Part shown: one piece after another, positions 17,790 to 26,451 of the stretch
Layout of the letters: each line of letters begins with the position of its first letter
Numbering within the stretch: position 1 is the first letter of the stretch
Assembly: GCA_027486405.1 (NCBI GenBank)
Contig: JAIXPD010000049.1
Location: forward strand, 113,054 to 177,053
Origin: Azospirillum sp.
Lineage (GTDB): Bacteria; Pseudomonadota; Alphaproteobacteria; Azospirillales; Azospirillaceae
Length of the DNA stretch: 64,000 bases
Reading direction: 5' to 3'
Made by a program: the position numbers and the translations under genes
The notes under the pieces: generated by a model
Told to the model about the DNA's origin: nothing
Seen by the model: the letters and a program-made list of their open reading frames with translations, nothing else
Database searches by the model: none

Positions 17790-19891
17790 GCACGCCCAGC
17801 AAACGCGCGCATGATCCGATTGGCGCGCTGATCCTGCGTTTGACCATCGTCACGGTGGGGGTGTTGCTGCTGGCCGCCGGAACGGCCTCCTGGCTGTCGC
17901 TGCGCAGCTTCGATCCGCTGGTTCAACCCGAACTGGCGCGCAAGGCGCAGACGGTGGGCGAACTGCTGGCGACCCAGATCAACCGTGGTTTGTCCGTGCG
18001 CATTCCGCTGGAGCGCATGCCCGGCCTGGACGCCCTGCTGAAGGAGGAGGAGGCCCGGCACGCCGACATCGCCTATCTCGCCATTTCCGATTCGACGGGG
18101 CGTTTGATCGCGTCGTCCGGCGCGGTGCTGGCCGGTGTGTCGGTGGTGGCGACGGACCGTCTGACCGGCGGGGACGACGACCGTCTGGTCTCCGGCTTCA
18201 TCGACATCGCCCGCCCCTTGGGCGCGGCCGACCAGCCCGCAGGCCGGATGCATGTCGGCGTCGATCGCGCCTATCTGGCCAAGGCATCGACCAATCTGAT
18301 GCTGGATGTGCTGTCGGTCGTCATCGTCGCCGTGCTCTTGATCTTTGAGATCCTGCAATTGGTGGTGAATCTGGCGATGCGGCGGGCCTTGGCCCTGCGG
18401 ATGATCGCCGAACGGGCAGAGGATGGGGATTTCCGCGCCGATCTGCCGTCCGATGGCGGTGACAAGACCGCCGCAGCCGACAGCGCCGAGGCGCGCGGCC
18501 TGCTGGACGGGGTGAACGCGCGCTACGCCGCCCTGGCGTCACGGGTGGCGGAGCTGGCGCGCCGGTTCGGCCCGGATGATCCGCGCGTGGCCCAGGCCCA
18601 GGCGGGTTTGGCGGCCTTGACCGCCCGCTTCCGCTTTCGCGATCCCAACCGCAAGCCGGGGGCAGGGCCGGAGCCGTCGCCGCTCAATCTGGTGTTCCTG
18701 CGGCTGCCGGTGTTCCTGTTCTGCTTTTCCGAGGAGCTGTCCCACCCCTTCCTGCCCGCCTACGCGATGTCCTTTGCCAACGACGCGCCATGGCTGTCGC
18801 CCGACATGGTGGTCAGCCTGCCGATCACGCTGTTCATGCTGATGTGGGCGATTTCCCAGCCCGGCGGGGCGCGTTTCTCCGAACAGATGGGGCGGTCGCG
18901 CGCCTTCCTGATCGGGGCGCTGCTCGGCTCCATCGGGTTGGCGATGAGCGCCTTTGCCTCCTCGCTGCTGGCTTTGATCGTCTGGCGCTGCGTGACGGCG
19001 TTGGGCTATGGGCTGGTGCTGATCACCGCGCAGGGCATCGTCATCGACCACACCGGCCCGCGCAACCGGGCGGGCGGCATGGCTATGTTCATCGGCGCGC
19101 TGCTGGCGGCGGGCGTCTGCGGCCCGGTCAGCGGCGGGATGATCGCCGATCTCGCCGGATTCCGCGTCACCTTCCTGCTGGGCGCGGGGCTGGCCTTGGT
19201 GTCGGGCCTGTCGGTGTGGGGCCTGCTGTTGCGCGGACGGTCCAGCCCGGAGCGCGCGGGGCCGCCCCGGTCGATCCTGAGCGGGGCGCTGCCGCTCTGC
19301 CGCGACTTCCGCTTTCCAGTTCTGATGCTGTTGAGCGCCATCCCGACCAAGATCGCCGCCACCGCGTTCCTGTTCTGCCTCATTCCGCTTCTGTTGTCCG
19401 CCGATGGGGCGAGCAAGGCCGAAATCGGCCGGGTGCAGATGATGTATTTCGTCGCCTGCATCCTGGTGTCGCCGCTGGCGGCCACCCTGTCCGACCGCTG
19501 GCAGACCCGGCGCGGCTTCGTCGCGCTGGGCGGCATCGGCACGCTGTTCAGTTGCGTTCCCATCGTGGCGACCGACGCCATGTGGGGGCCGCCGCTGGCC
19601 ATCGCGCTGTTCGGCGTGGCGCAATCGATGATCGCGTCGCCGCAATTCACCATGGTGTCGCAAATCGCGCGCGAAGGCGGTTTGCCGGAAACGGCGGCCA
19701 TCGGCTGGTACCGCCTGATCGAACGGTTGGGCGGGGCGATCGGCCCGGTGGTGGCGATGGCGATCGCCGCCGCCACCTCCTACCGCGACGCGATGCTGGG
19801 CATCGGTGTGCTGTGCGGCGGCAGCGCCCTGCTGTTCTGGGTTTTGTACAATGTGCGCAAAAGGCCGGTTGCCCGGCCGCAGGAGGCTTGA
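17786..19891 (+). CDS. Periplasmic sensor domain fused to an MFS transporter
   Basis: A 701-residue fusion. Residues 14-37 form a membrane segment and 38-168 a periplasmic sensor domain (NRGLSVRIPLERMPGLDALL, then IAYLAISDSTGRLIASSG). A second membrane segment is at 171-197, and a linker at 198-295 contains a HAMP-like and helical stretch. A full major-facilitator domain of about 12 segments follows (about 300-690), with a DRWQTRRG-type cytoplasmic loop after its middle and a GGARFSEQMGRSR loop near its start. MFS carriers are normally free of such sensor modules. I infer a transporter or transceptor whose state is read by the sensor or reported to the phosphatase downstream. Substrate unknown. 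Confidence 0.85.
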   Translation: MSTPSKRAHDPIGALILRLTIVTVGVLLLAAGTASWLSLRSFDPLVQPELARKAQTVGELLATQINRGLSVRIPLERMPGLDALLKEEEARHADIAYLAISDSTGRLIASSGAVLAGVSVVATDRLTGGDDDRLVSGFIDIARPLGAADQPAGRMHVGVDRAYLAKASTNLMLDVLSVVIVAVLLIFEILQLVVNLAMRRALALRMIAERAEDGDFRADLPSDGGDKTAAADSAEARGLLDGVNARYAALASRVAELARRFGPDDPRVAQAQAGLAALTARFRFRDPNRKPGAGPEPSPLNLVFLRLPVFLFCFSEELSHPFLPAYAMSFANDAPWLSPDMVVSLPITLFMLMWAISQPGGARFSEQMGRSRAFLIGALLGSIGLAMSAFASSLLALIVWRCVTALGYGLVLITAQGIVIDHTGPRNRAGGMAMFIGALLAAGVCGPVSGGMIADLAGFRVTFLLGAGLALVSGLSVWGLLLRGRSSPERAGPPRSILSGALPLCRDFRFPVLMLLSAIPTKIAATAFLFCLIPLLLSADGASKAEIGRVQMMYFVACILVSPLAATLSDRWQTRRGFVALGGIGTLFSCVPIVATDAMWGPPLAIALFGVAQSMIASPQFTMVSQIAREGGLPETAAIGWYRLIERLGGAIGPVVAMAIAAATSYRDAMLGIGVLCGGSALLFWVLYNVRKRPVARPQEA

Positions 19892-19894
19892 GCG

Positions 19895-21007
19895 ATGATC
19901 CACAACCGCAAGAATCCGAACGCCCCGCTGGCGGTGGAGACGGATGTGGACGCCCTGGCCGCCGCGCTTGGCCATCGCCCCAGCCGCCGCCGTTTCCTGA
20001 GCCTGGCCGGTGCGGGTGGGCTGGCCTTGTCCGGTGGCTTGCCCGGCGCGGCGCTGGCCGCCGCCCCGCCGCCCGACAAGACGTTCCGCATCACCATGGT
20101 GTTGGGGCGCGGTGAAAGCGACAACGAGTTCGGGTTCAAGGATTATCTGGCCCGCCGGGGCCTGAAGGTCGAATACACCATCCGCAACACCGGCGGCGAC
20201 ATGTCGCTGTTGCCACCGATCCTGAAGGAAATCCGCGACACCAAGCCGGACCTGATCTACAGCTGGGGAACGCCGCAGACCCGTGGCCTGGTCGGCCCCT
20301 ACGACGCGGTGGATCCCGCCCAGCACATCACCGACATCCCGGTGGTGTTCACCTTCGTCGCCGCCCCCATCGACGCCAAGATCGTCGCCAATCTGGAGCG
20401 TTCCAACCGCAACGTGACCGGCACGGTCCACATCGCGCCGATTCCGGTGCAGATGAACACCATCCTGGCCTATCGGCCGATCAAGCGGCTGGGGGTTCTG
20501 TTCAACCCGCAGGAACGCAATTCGATTTTGACGCTGGAGGGCTTGCGCGCGGAAACAGCCCAACGCGGGCTGGAGCTGCTGGAGGAGCCGGTGCCGTTGG
20601 ACCCCCAGGGGGAGCCGATGGCCAGCACCCTGCCGCTGCTGATGGGCCGGTTGGTCCAGCGCGGGGCGGAAATGCTCTACATCGGGCCGGACACCTTCAT
20701 CGCCTTCCGCAACCGCAGCTTTGTCGCGGCCGAAGCCTTACGGCTGCGATTACCTACCTTTTCCGCCACCGAACTGATCGTGCGCACAGACAAGGCTATG
20801 CTGGCGTTGGCCAGCAGCGCCTACGGCATTGGGCGCTTCACCGCCTTCAAAGCCGCGCAGATCCTGCTGGATGGCGCCAAGCCGGGGGACATCCCGGTGG
20901 AAACGCTCAAGCGCTTTTCGGTCATCATCAACATGCCGACCGTGCGCGCGCTGGAATATTACCCGCCCATCGGTCTGCTGAATTTTGCAGAGATTGTCGA
21001 GACATGA
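19895..21007 (+). CDS. Tat-exported ABC-type substrate-binding protein without cognate transporter
   Basis: A 370-residue protein of the ABC_sub_bind (COG2984) family. It has a twin-arginine signal (SRRRFLSLAGAGG, about 30-42) and an AALAA cleavage region. The two-lobe fold shows TKPDLIYSWGTPQTRGL, NVTGTVHIAPI and KRLGVLFNPQERNSI; the last matches KRIGVLYNPGEPNSV of the binding protein at 62812-63804. Unlike that one, it has no permease or ATPase gene next to it. It follows the MFS fusion by 3 bp and overlaps the GNAT gene by 4 bp. It probably presents a ligand to the sensors; this is inference. Confidence 0.87.
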   Translation: MIHNRKNPNAPLAVETDVDALAAALGHRPSRRRFLSLAGAGGLALSGGLPGAALAAAPPPDKTFRITMVLGRGESDNEFGFKDYLARRGLKVEYTIRNTGGDMSLLPPILKEIRDTKPDLIYSWGTPQTRGLVGPYDAVDPAQHITDIPVVFTFVAAPIDAKIVANLERSNRNVTGTVHIAPIPVQMNTILAYRPIKRLGVLFNPQERNSILTLEGLRAETAQRGLELLEEPVPLDPQGEPMASTLPLLMGRLVQRGAEMLYIGPDTFIAFRNRSFVAAEALRLRLPTFSATELIVRTDKAMLALASSAYGIGRFTAFKAAQILLDGAKPGDIPVETLKRFSVIINMPTVRALEYYPPIGLLNFAEIVET

Positions 21008-21819
21008 CCGATACCGATGTGGTGGATGCGGCCCCGTCCCCGTTGCTGTGGGGTGCGGCAGCCCGCGAGGCCGCCGGGGTGCGGCTGAAGGGGTTGGCGG
21101 CCGACCTGCCCGACGATCTGACCGCCCGCGTGCTGACGCCCGACGACGCCGACCGGCTCCACGCCTTCCGCTTGAGCGTTGTGGCGGCCTTGACCGACCC
21201 CGACCATTACCGGATGGCGGGGGAGGTCGGGAATTTTGTGGCCGATCACCTGGGCGACAAGGGGCTGACCGCCGGGATTTTTCGCGACGACCGTTTGATC
21301 GCCTATGGGGCCATCGGCCTGCCGGGGCCGGGCGACGCCAACCGGGGCCGGGATCTCGGCTTGCCGGAGGATCAATGGCCGTTGGTCGCGCACATGTCCT
21401 CGGCCATGGTGGAGGCCCCGGATCGCGGGCGCGGCCTGCATCACCGCCTGATCGCCTGGCGGTTGGAGGTGGCGCGCACGCTGGGCCGACCGCATCTGCT
21501 GACCACGGTCAGCCCGCGCAACCATGTCAGTTGGGGCCATCTGGCCCAGCACGGCCTGCACGCCCGCCGCTGGTTGCGGGTCGGTCAGGGTCTGGTCCGC
21601 TTTCTCGTCCACCGCGACGTGCGGGTTGAACCGGTTCTTGACACAAGCACGGCGAGGCTGGTTCCTCTGGATCGGTTGAGCGACCATCCCGATCTCTTCG
21701 CGCATGGCGGGCGGGTGTGGGCGCGCCTGTCGGGCGACGACGCGGCGGACCCGACCAGGGGAACCGCGCAACGCTGGTTCGCCCTGTGCGGGCGGGAGCG
21801 GAGCGGGCCGGACCGGTGA
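21004..21819 (+). CDS. GNAT-family N-acetyltransferase
   Basis: A 271-residue protein. A GNAT fold covers about residues 40-200, with the acetyl-CoA loop in APDRGRGLHHRLIAWRLEVAR (R-x-x-G-x-G type, about 138-158) and a preceding strand LVAHMSSAMVE. N-terminal (1-40) and C-terminal (210-271) extensions are unassigned. The start overlaps the stop of the binding-protein gene (ATGA), so it belongs to the same operon. Its acceptor could be a small molecule or a protein of this pathway. An acetyltransferase next to a sensor-linked transporter is unusual. Confidence 0.82.
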   Translation: MTDTDVVDAAPSPLLWGAAAREAAGVRLKGLAADLPDDLTARVLTPDDADRLHAFRLSVVAALTDPDHYRMAGEVGNFVADHLGDKGLTAGIFRDDRLIAYGAIGLPGPGDANRGRDLGLPEDQWPLVAHMSSAMVEAPDRGRGLHHRLIAWRLEVARTLGRPHLLTTVSPRNHVSWGHLAQHGLHARRWLRVGQGLVRFLVHRDVRVEPVLDTSTARLVPLDRLSDHPDLFAHGGRVWARLSGDDAADPTRGTAQRWFALCGRERSGPDR

Positions 21820-21849
21820 GGCCCCGCAAGGGCGGAAAAGGGCGGAACG

Positions 21850-22650
21850 ATGGCGGCGGGTAGCTTTGCGACGCGTTTGGCGGTGTTCATTGTGCTGGCC
21901 ACCCTGCTGTCGGCGGCGGCGGCGGTCGGGTTGTGGACGCGTGAGCAGTCCCGTCGGCTGGACGAGGCGGTCACCTCCCAAGCCGCCTTCGTGCTGACGG
22001 AGGCCAAGGCCGCGCTGGAAGGGCAATTGAATTTGGGGCTGGCCCTGGCCGATCTGCCCCAGGTGGATGGGCTGCTGACCCGTGCCCGCGCCGCGCTGCC
22101 CATCGTCGATTCGGTGGCCGTTCTGGATGAAACCGCGACGATTCTCTTTTCCACCAACGCGGTGGAGGTGGGGGACGTGTCGTCGCAGGGCAGCGTTTCC
22201 GTGCCGACCGTGTCGGCGGGGGCCGCAGGCGTTGGGGTGTGGGTCAACGATGTGGCGGGGGAACGGGTGTTCGGCATCGGCCTGACCACCAGCTTTGACA
22301 CCTCGGCGGGGGCGGTTCTGCTGCGTGTGCCGATCACGACCATGACCGACCGGGTGCGGCACTACGCGTTGACCCTGTCGTTGGGGGCGCTGGCCGCCGG
22401 TGTGCCGCTGGCGCTGCTGGCCTGGTTGATCGGCTTGTGGCTGGCCCGTACCCCGCGTCAGGTCCTGTCGGACGCGGCGGCGGCGCTGGAGGGGTTGGAC
22501 AGCGACCGTCCGCCGGGTGGGGATGGCGGTGCGGCGGCGGGCGATGCGCTGGGTCTGCCGGTGCCGGGATTCGTCGCGGCGGTGCGGCGGCGGCTGGGCC
22601 TTCTCGATGGGGCCGAGCGCGAGGTGTCGCGCCTGGATGAATTGGCATGA
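21850..22650 (+). CDS. Membrane-anchored periplasmic sensor protein B
   Basis: A 266-residue protein built like sensor A: a membrane segment at about 8-27, a periplasmic domain at about 28-165, a second segment at about 172-198 and a Gly/Pro-rich cytoplasmic tail. The periplasmic domain has LEGQLNLGLALADLPQVDGLL then IVDSVAVLDETATILFSTN, the same order as in sensor A and in both fusion proteins. No output domain is visible. It overlaps the next gene by 4 bp. The 30-bp gap before it is one of the few non-overlapping junctions in the cluster. A 2-gene unit (small sensor plus sensor fusion) thus occurs twice. Confidence 0.73.
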   Translation: MAAGSFATRLAVFIVLATLLSAAAAVGLWTREQSRRLDEAVTSQAAFVLTEAKAALEGQLNLGLALADLPQVDGLLTRARAALPIVDSVAVLDETATILFSTNAVEVGDVSSQGSVSVPTVSAGAAGVGVWVNDVAGERVFGIGLTTSFDTSAGAVLLRVPITTMTDRVRHYALTLSLGALAAGVPLALLAWLIGLWLARTPRQVLSDAAAALEGLDSDRPPGGDGGAAAGDALGLPVPGFVAAVRRRLGLLDGAEREVSRLDELA

Positions 22651-24227
22651 CGCCCGCTGTCCAAAACCGCGCCCACCGTTTGTTGTGGGGCGTGCCGATC
22701 CTCATTTTGCTCACCGCGCTGCTGACCATGATCGCCGTCGGGTTGCTCGGCACCTTCGTGGCGGAAGAGCAGCTGGGCGAAACCCGCGCGGCCAAGGCCG
22801 CCGCCGTGGCTGAAGCCGTGCAATATGATCTGGAACGCGCCTTGTCGCTGGGCATCCCGCTGGACCGCATCGAGGGGATCAGCGCCTATTTGAAAGGCAT
22901 CCAGGGGCGCAACCCCGATTTGGGCTTCCTGCTGGTGACGGGCGAGGATGGCGCGTGGATGCACGGGGCGGCTCCTTTCGCGGTCAGCCGTTTGACCGCG
23001 CTGGTGGATTCGTTGCGCGGCCTGCCATCGCCGTCGGCGCGGGCGGCGGCGCTGCAACCCATCGCGCGCGATGGGTATCTGATCGTGCGCTTGCCCCTGC
23101 GCCGCGTTGGCTCGGCGGTGGCCCCGGTGAATGGCCCGACGGCGCTGCCCCCGGCCACGGCGGCGCTGGATCGGGCAAAGGCCGTGGCGCGGGGCACCGG
23201 CGTGGCCGGGCATGTTCTGGTCGGGGTTCAACCGGGTCAGGTGCGCAGCCAGATCGCCGAGGATTTGTTGGCGGTGGCGCTGGGCGGGGCGGCGGTGCTG
23301 CTGCTGCTGGCCCAGGTGGCCGAAGCCTTGGTCGAGGCCAGCGTCCGCGCGCCGCTCGCCCGGCTGTCCCGCCTGATGGAGCGGGCGATTGCCGGGGATT
23401 TCGGCGCGCTGATCGGTCGCCGGTCGCCGGACGCGGTGGGGCGGGTGTTGCACGCCTTCAACGCGGCGGTGTTCCGCATGCACGACCGTCGGCAACGCTT
23501 CGCCGCCCATGCGGACGAGGTGCGCGGCGCGGTCTTTGATCCGGATGTGGCGCGGGCGGTGGAACAGACGCGGGACGAAACCCTGGCCGCGTTGGGCGAT
23601 GGGCTGAACAGTCCCCCGCGCCGGATGGTGGACAGCGGGATGGAGGAGGTGCGGGCCTACGCGGCCCTGGTGACGGCGGCACTCGTGCTGATGCTGGTTG
23701 TCGGCCACACCGCCGGGGCCGGGCTTGGCCCATTGGGATTGGCGGCGGCCGGTGGGCTGGCGGTGGCCTTGCCGATGGTCCGCGCGGGCGGTGCTGCGTG
23801 GCAGCGGGTGGCGGCGTCGGTGGCGGCCCTGGGGGTTGGCCTGTGCGCGGGCCTGTTTCTGGCCGGTTGGTCGCCGGGTGGCTGGCTGGCCGCCGGGGGC
23901 TGGCTGTCGGCGGCGTGGTTGTCGGCGTTGGGTTTGTCGGGGGCCGGTTGGCTGGCGGGCGCGCGGGCGGCGGTGGCGTTGGGCGGGCTGGTCGGTGGGG
24001 CGGCGCTGGCCCTGGCCTTCCTGTGCGCGGGCGGGTCGGGGGCCGGCGGGCCGTTGGGCAGCGGCGGGGTGGCCCGTGTGCTGCGGGCGGCGGTGGCGGG
24101 CGGTGTCGCGGCGGTTCTGTGGGCGGTCGCGCTGGAGGCCGATGGCCCCTTTCTGATGCTGTCGGCCTTGGCGCTGGCCGTGCTCGCCGCCGGGTTGGCC
24201 CGCCCCTTTGCCGCGCTGCGGTCATGA
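22647..24227 (+). CDS. Sensor-HAMP protein fused to an Ala/Gly/Trp-rich polytopic membrane domain
   Basis: A 526-residue protein: a membrane segment at about 13-38, a periplasmic sensor at about 39-205 (ERALSLGIPLDRIEGISAYL, then LGFLLVTGEDGAWMHG), a second segment at about 208-230, and a HAMP-like region at about 231-285 (RAPLARLSRLMERAIAGDFGAL). The last 200 residues hold about seven hydrophobic segments that are extremely rich in Ala, Gly and Trp. The C-terminal domain resembles no transporter I can name; it could be a decayed MFS half. The layout parallels the MFS fusion at 17786-19891. Overlaps sensor B by 4 bp. Confidence 0.72.
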   Translation: MTPAVQNRAHRLLWGVPILILLTALLTMIAVGLLGTFVAEEQLGETRAAKAAAVAEAVQYDLERALSLGIPLDRIEGISAYLKGIQGRNPDLGFLLVTGEDGAWMHGAAPFAVSRLTALVDSLRGLPSPSARAAALQPIARDGYLIVRLPLRRVGSAVAPVNGPTALPPATAALDRAKAVARGTGVAGHVLVGVQPGQVRSQIAEDLLAVALGGAAVLLLLAQVAEALVEASVRAPLARLSRLMERAIAGDFGALIGRRSPDAVGRVLHAFNAAVFRMHDRRQRFAAHADEVRGAVFDPDVARAVEQTRDETLAALGDGLNSPPRRMVDSGMEEVRAYAALVTAALVLMLVVGHTAGAGLGPLGLAAAGGLAVALPMVRAGGAAWQRVAASVAALGVGLCAGLFLAGWSPGGWLAAGGWLSAAWLSALGLSGAGWLAGARAAVALGGLVGGAALALAFLCAGGSGAGGPLGSGGVARVLRAAVAGGVAAVLWAVALEADGPFLMLSALALAVLAAGLARPFAALRS

Positions 24228-24240
24228 CCGGCTGACCGAC

Positions 24241-26403
24241 ATGCTGTTGCGGACCCGCATCATCCTCTTCGTGTTCGTGACGCTGGCGCTGGTGGCCGCT
24301 CTGTTGATCGGCGTGGTCGTTCTGCGCGATGAGGAATCCGGCCAACGGGCACGGGACTTGGAACTGGAGCGGTTGGGCGCGGTCTGGCGTTTGGCGGTGA
24401 CGGAGGCCGCAACCCAGGTGGATCAGGACCTGACGCGCCTGACGGCGGACCCGGAGGTGTTGCGGGCGCTGGCGGCGGGGCAGCGGGGCGCGCTGGCCAC
24501 CCGTCTGACGGCGCTGGTCGGCGGCGGTGAGGCGTTGGACGAGATCAATCTGTATGGGGCCGACGGGGCGTTGCTGTACGCCGCCGATCCGTCTCTCGAC
24601 GCGCTGCCGTTGTTGACCAAACCGTTGCTGGACCCGGTTCTGACCGGGCGGGGCCGGGTGCGCGGGGTGCGGCTGCTCGATGGCGGTCCGCGCGGGGGGC
24701 GGACCTTGCTCACCGCCGCCGCTCCGGTGTTCCGCGTCGGGGCGGACGGCAACGGTCGGGTGGTGGGCGTGGCGGCGGCGGCGGTCGATCTGTCCGCCGC
24801 GCTGGAGGGGCTGCGAGCGGCCACCGGTGGACGGGTGTTCGCGGTCGGGCGCGACGGGGCCTTGCTCGACGGCGGCGGGGATCCCTTGTGGCCTGTGGTC
24901 AAGTCGCTGGCCGCGCCGGAGGCGCGCAACTCTTTGGTCGCGCCGGAGGCGCGCGAATCTTTGGTTACGCCGGAGGCGCGCGGGGTGCAGACTTTCGCGG
25001 CGGCCGGGCGGCAATACGCGTTGGCGAGCCTGCCGGTGGCCGATCTGGCGGGCGGGCGGGCCGCCACGCTGCTGGTTGCCACCGATGTCACGGCGACGGT
25101 GGCCGAACAGCGCCTGTGGTCGCTGGCGCAAGGGGCGGCGGTTCTGGCGGTGCTGCTGGCGGCGTTGGCGCTGCTGTATGGCTATTTGCGGCGGAATTTC
25201 GCCGTGCTGGACGAGGCGGTGCGGGCGCTGCAGGCGATTTCCCAGGGGCGTTCCATGGGCTATGTCGAACTGCCGACCGGCAACGACGAGATCGGGCGGA
25301 TCGGCGGTGCGGTTGCGGTGTTCCGGGGGGTGATGCGCGATCTGGAACGCACCGCCGGGCAGCGCGACCGCCGTTTGCGCCGCCAGCAGCGCTTCATCCG
25401 CCGCCAGATGGAAACGTTGGCGGTGACGTTGGAGGAGGACGCCCGCCAAAGCCTGTTGGACGAGCTGCGCCAGATCGAAACCGACGCGCAGGACTCCGCC
25501 TCCCCCCAATCCAAGGGGGTGGGGGATGAGCTGGGGTTGCTGGCGCTGGGCTTTTCCCGGTTGGCGACGCGGGTCAGCACCCAGCAGGTGCAGTTGACGC
25601 AGATGGTGCGCGATTTGCGCGACGCGCTGGCCGACAAGCGCCGCCTCATCAGCCTTCAGCAGGAGTTGGAGATCGCGCGCACGATGCAGCTCTCCATCCT
25701 GCCGCAGGCCTTTCCGGATTCGGCCGGGCTGGACATCGCCGCGCGGATGATCCCGGCCAAGGAGGTGGGGGGCGATTTTTACGACGTGTTTCCGGTGGGG
25801 GACGACCGGCTGGGGTTGGTCATCGCCGATGTGTCGGGCAAGGGCATTCCCGCCGCCTTCTTCATGCTGATCGCGCGGACGATGCTGCGCGCTGTGGCCG
25901 AATCCGGGGTGGGGCCGGGGGAAACGCTGCGGCGGGTCAACACGCTGTTGGCCGCCGAAAACGAGCAGATGATGTTCGTCACCGTTTTCTACGCCGAACT
26001 GGACACGCGCAGCGGCGCGCTGTGCTTTGCCAACGGCGGCCACAACCCGCCGCTGCGCGTGACCGCCGCTGGTGCCGTCAGCGTGCTGGAGCGCAGCGCC
26101 GGGATCGCGCTGGCGGTGATGCCCGACATGCCCTTTGCCGAACGCCGGATCGCGCTGGCCCCCGGCGACCGCGTGATCCTGTTCACCGACGGCGTGACCG
26201 AAGCCTTTGACGCCAATGGGGCGATGTATGGCGATGACCGTCTGGCCGCAGCGGTGGGCGGGCCGCAGGACGCGCCCGCGCGGACCAGCCTGGACGGTCT
26301 GCTGGCCGACGTGGCCCGCTTCGCCGACGGCGCGCCGCAGTCCGACGACATCACCGTGCTGGTGCTGCGCTGGTGCGGGGCGATGGGTGCCGCCGCCGGT
26401 TGA
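24241..26403 (+). CDS. Sensor-HAMP-PP2C serine phosphatase (RsbU/SpoIIE type)
   Basis: A 720-residue protein: a membrane segment at about 6-27, a large periplasmic Cache-like domain at 28-290, a second segment at about 297-316, HAMP at about 317-370, a helical linker, and a SpoIIE-type PP2C domain (about 470-715). The metal-binding motifs are complete (GGDFYD, DVSGKG, NGGHNPP, FTDGVTEA, SDDITVLVLR). These phosphatases dephosphorylate a STAS protein, here probably the product of the next gene. A 27-bp unit is repeated three times in the periplasmic part (residues 222-248). The start is the ATG at 24241; a reading from 24208 overlaps the previous gene. Confidence 0.93.
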   Translation: MLLRTRIILFVFVTLALVAALLIGVVVLRDEESGQRARDLELERLGAVWRLAVTEAATQVDQDLTRLTADPEVLRALAAGQRGALATRLTALVGGGEALDEINLYGADGALLYAADPSLDALPLLTKPLLDPVLTGRGRVRGVRLLDGGPRGGRTLLTAAAPVFRVGADGNGRVVGVAAAAVDLSAALEGLRAATGGRVFAVGRDGALLDGGGDPLWPVVKSLAAPEARNSLVAPEARESLVTPEARGVQTFAAAGRQYALASLPVADLAGGRAATLLVATDVTATVAEQRLWSLAQGAAVLAVLLAALALLYGYLRRNFAVLDEAVRALQAISQGRSMGYVELPTGNDEIGRIGGAVAVFRGVMRDLERTAGQRDRRLRRQQRFIRRQMETLAVTLEEDARQSLLDELRQIETDAQDSASPQSKGVGDELGLLALGFSRLATRVSTQQVQLTQMVRDLRDALADKRRLISLQQELEIARTMQLSILPQAFPDSAGLDIAARMIPAKEVGGDFYDVFPVGDDRLGLVIADVSGKGIPAAFFMLIARTMLRAVAESGVGPGETLRRVNTLLAAENEQMMFVTVFYAELDTRSGALCFANGGHNPPLRVTAAGAVSVLERSAGIALAVMPDMPFAERRIALAPGDRVILFTDGVTEAFDANGAMYGDDRLAAAVGGPQDAPARTSLDGLLADVARFADGAPQSDDITVLVLRWCGAMGAAAG
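24904..24984 (+). repeat. Three in-frame 27-bp tandem repeats in the phosphatase sensor domain
   Basis: Consecutive 27-bp units encode SLAAPEARN, SLVAPEARE and SLVTPEARG. Copy changes would add or remove nine residues from the periplasmic domain without shifting the frame. Confidence 0.9.
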
Positions 26404-26451
26404 GGCGTGCTATACAGGGCCGACACCACCACGGAACACTGAGGGCGGAGT

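Noticed and set aside
24904..24984. CRISPR-like array from 27-bp repeats
   Set aside because: The copies are contiguous without spacers, in frame within a coding gene, and encode repeated peptides.
23458..26043. An 861-codon minus-strand frame opposite the PP2C phosphatase
   Set aside because: It is repetitive Pro/Arg/Gln-rich text produced by the opposite strand's codon bias and has no recognisable domain.
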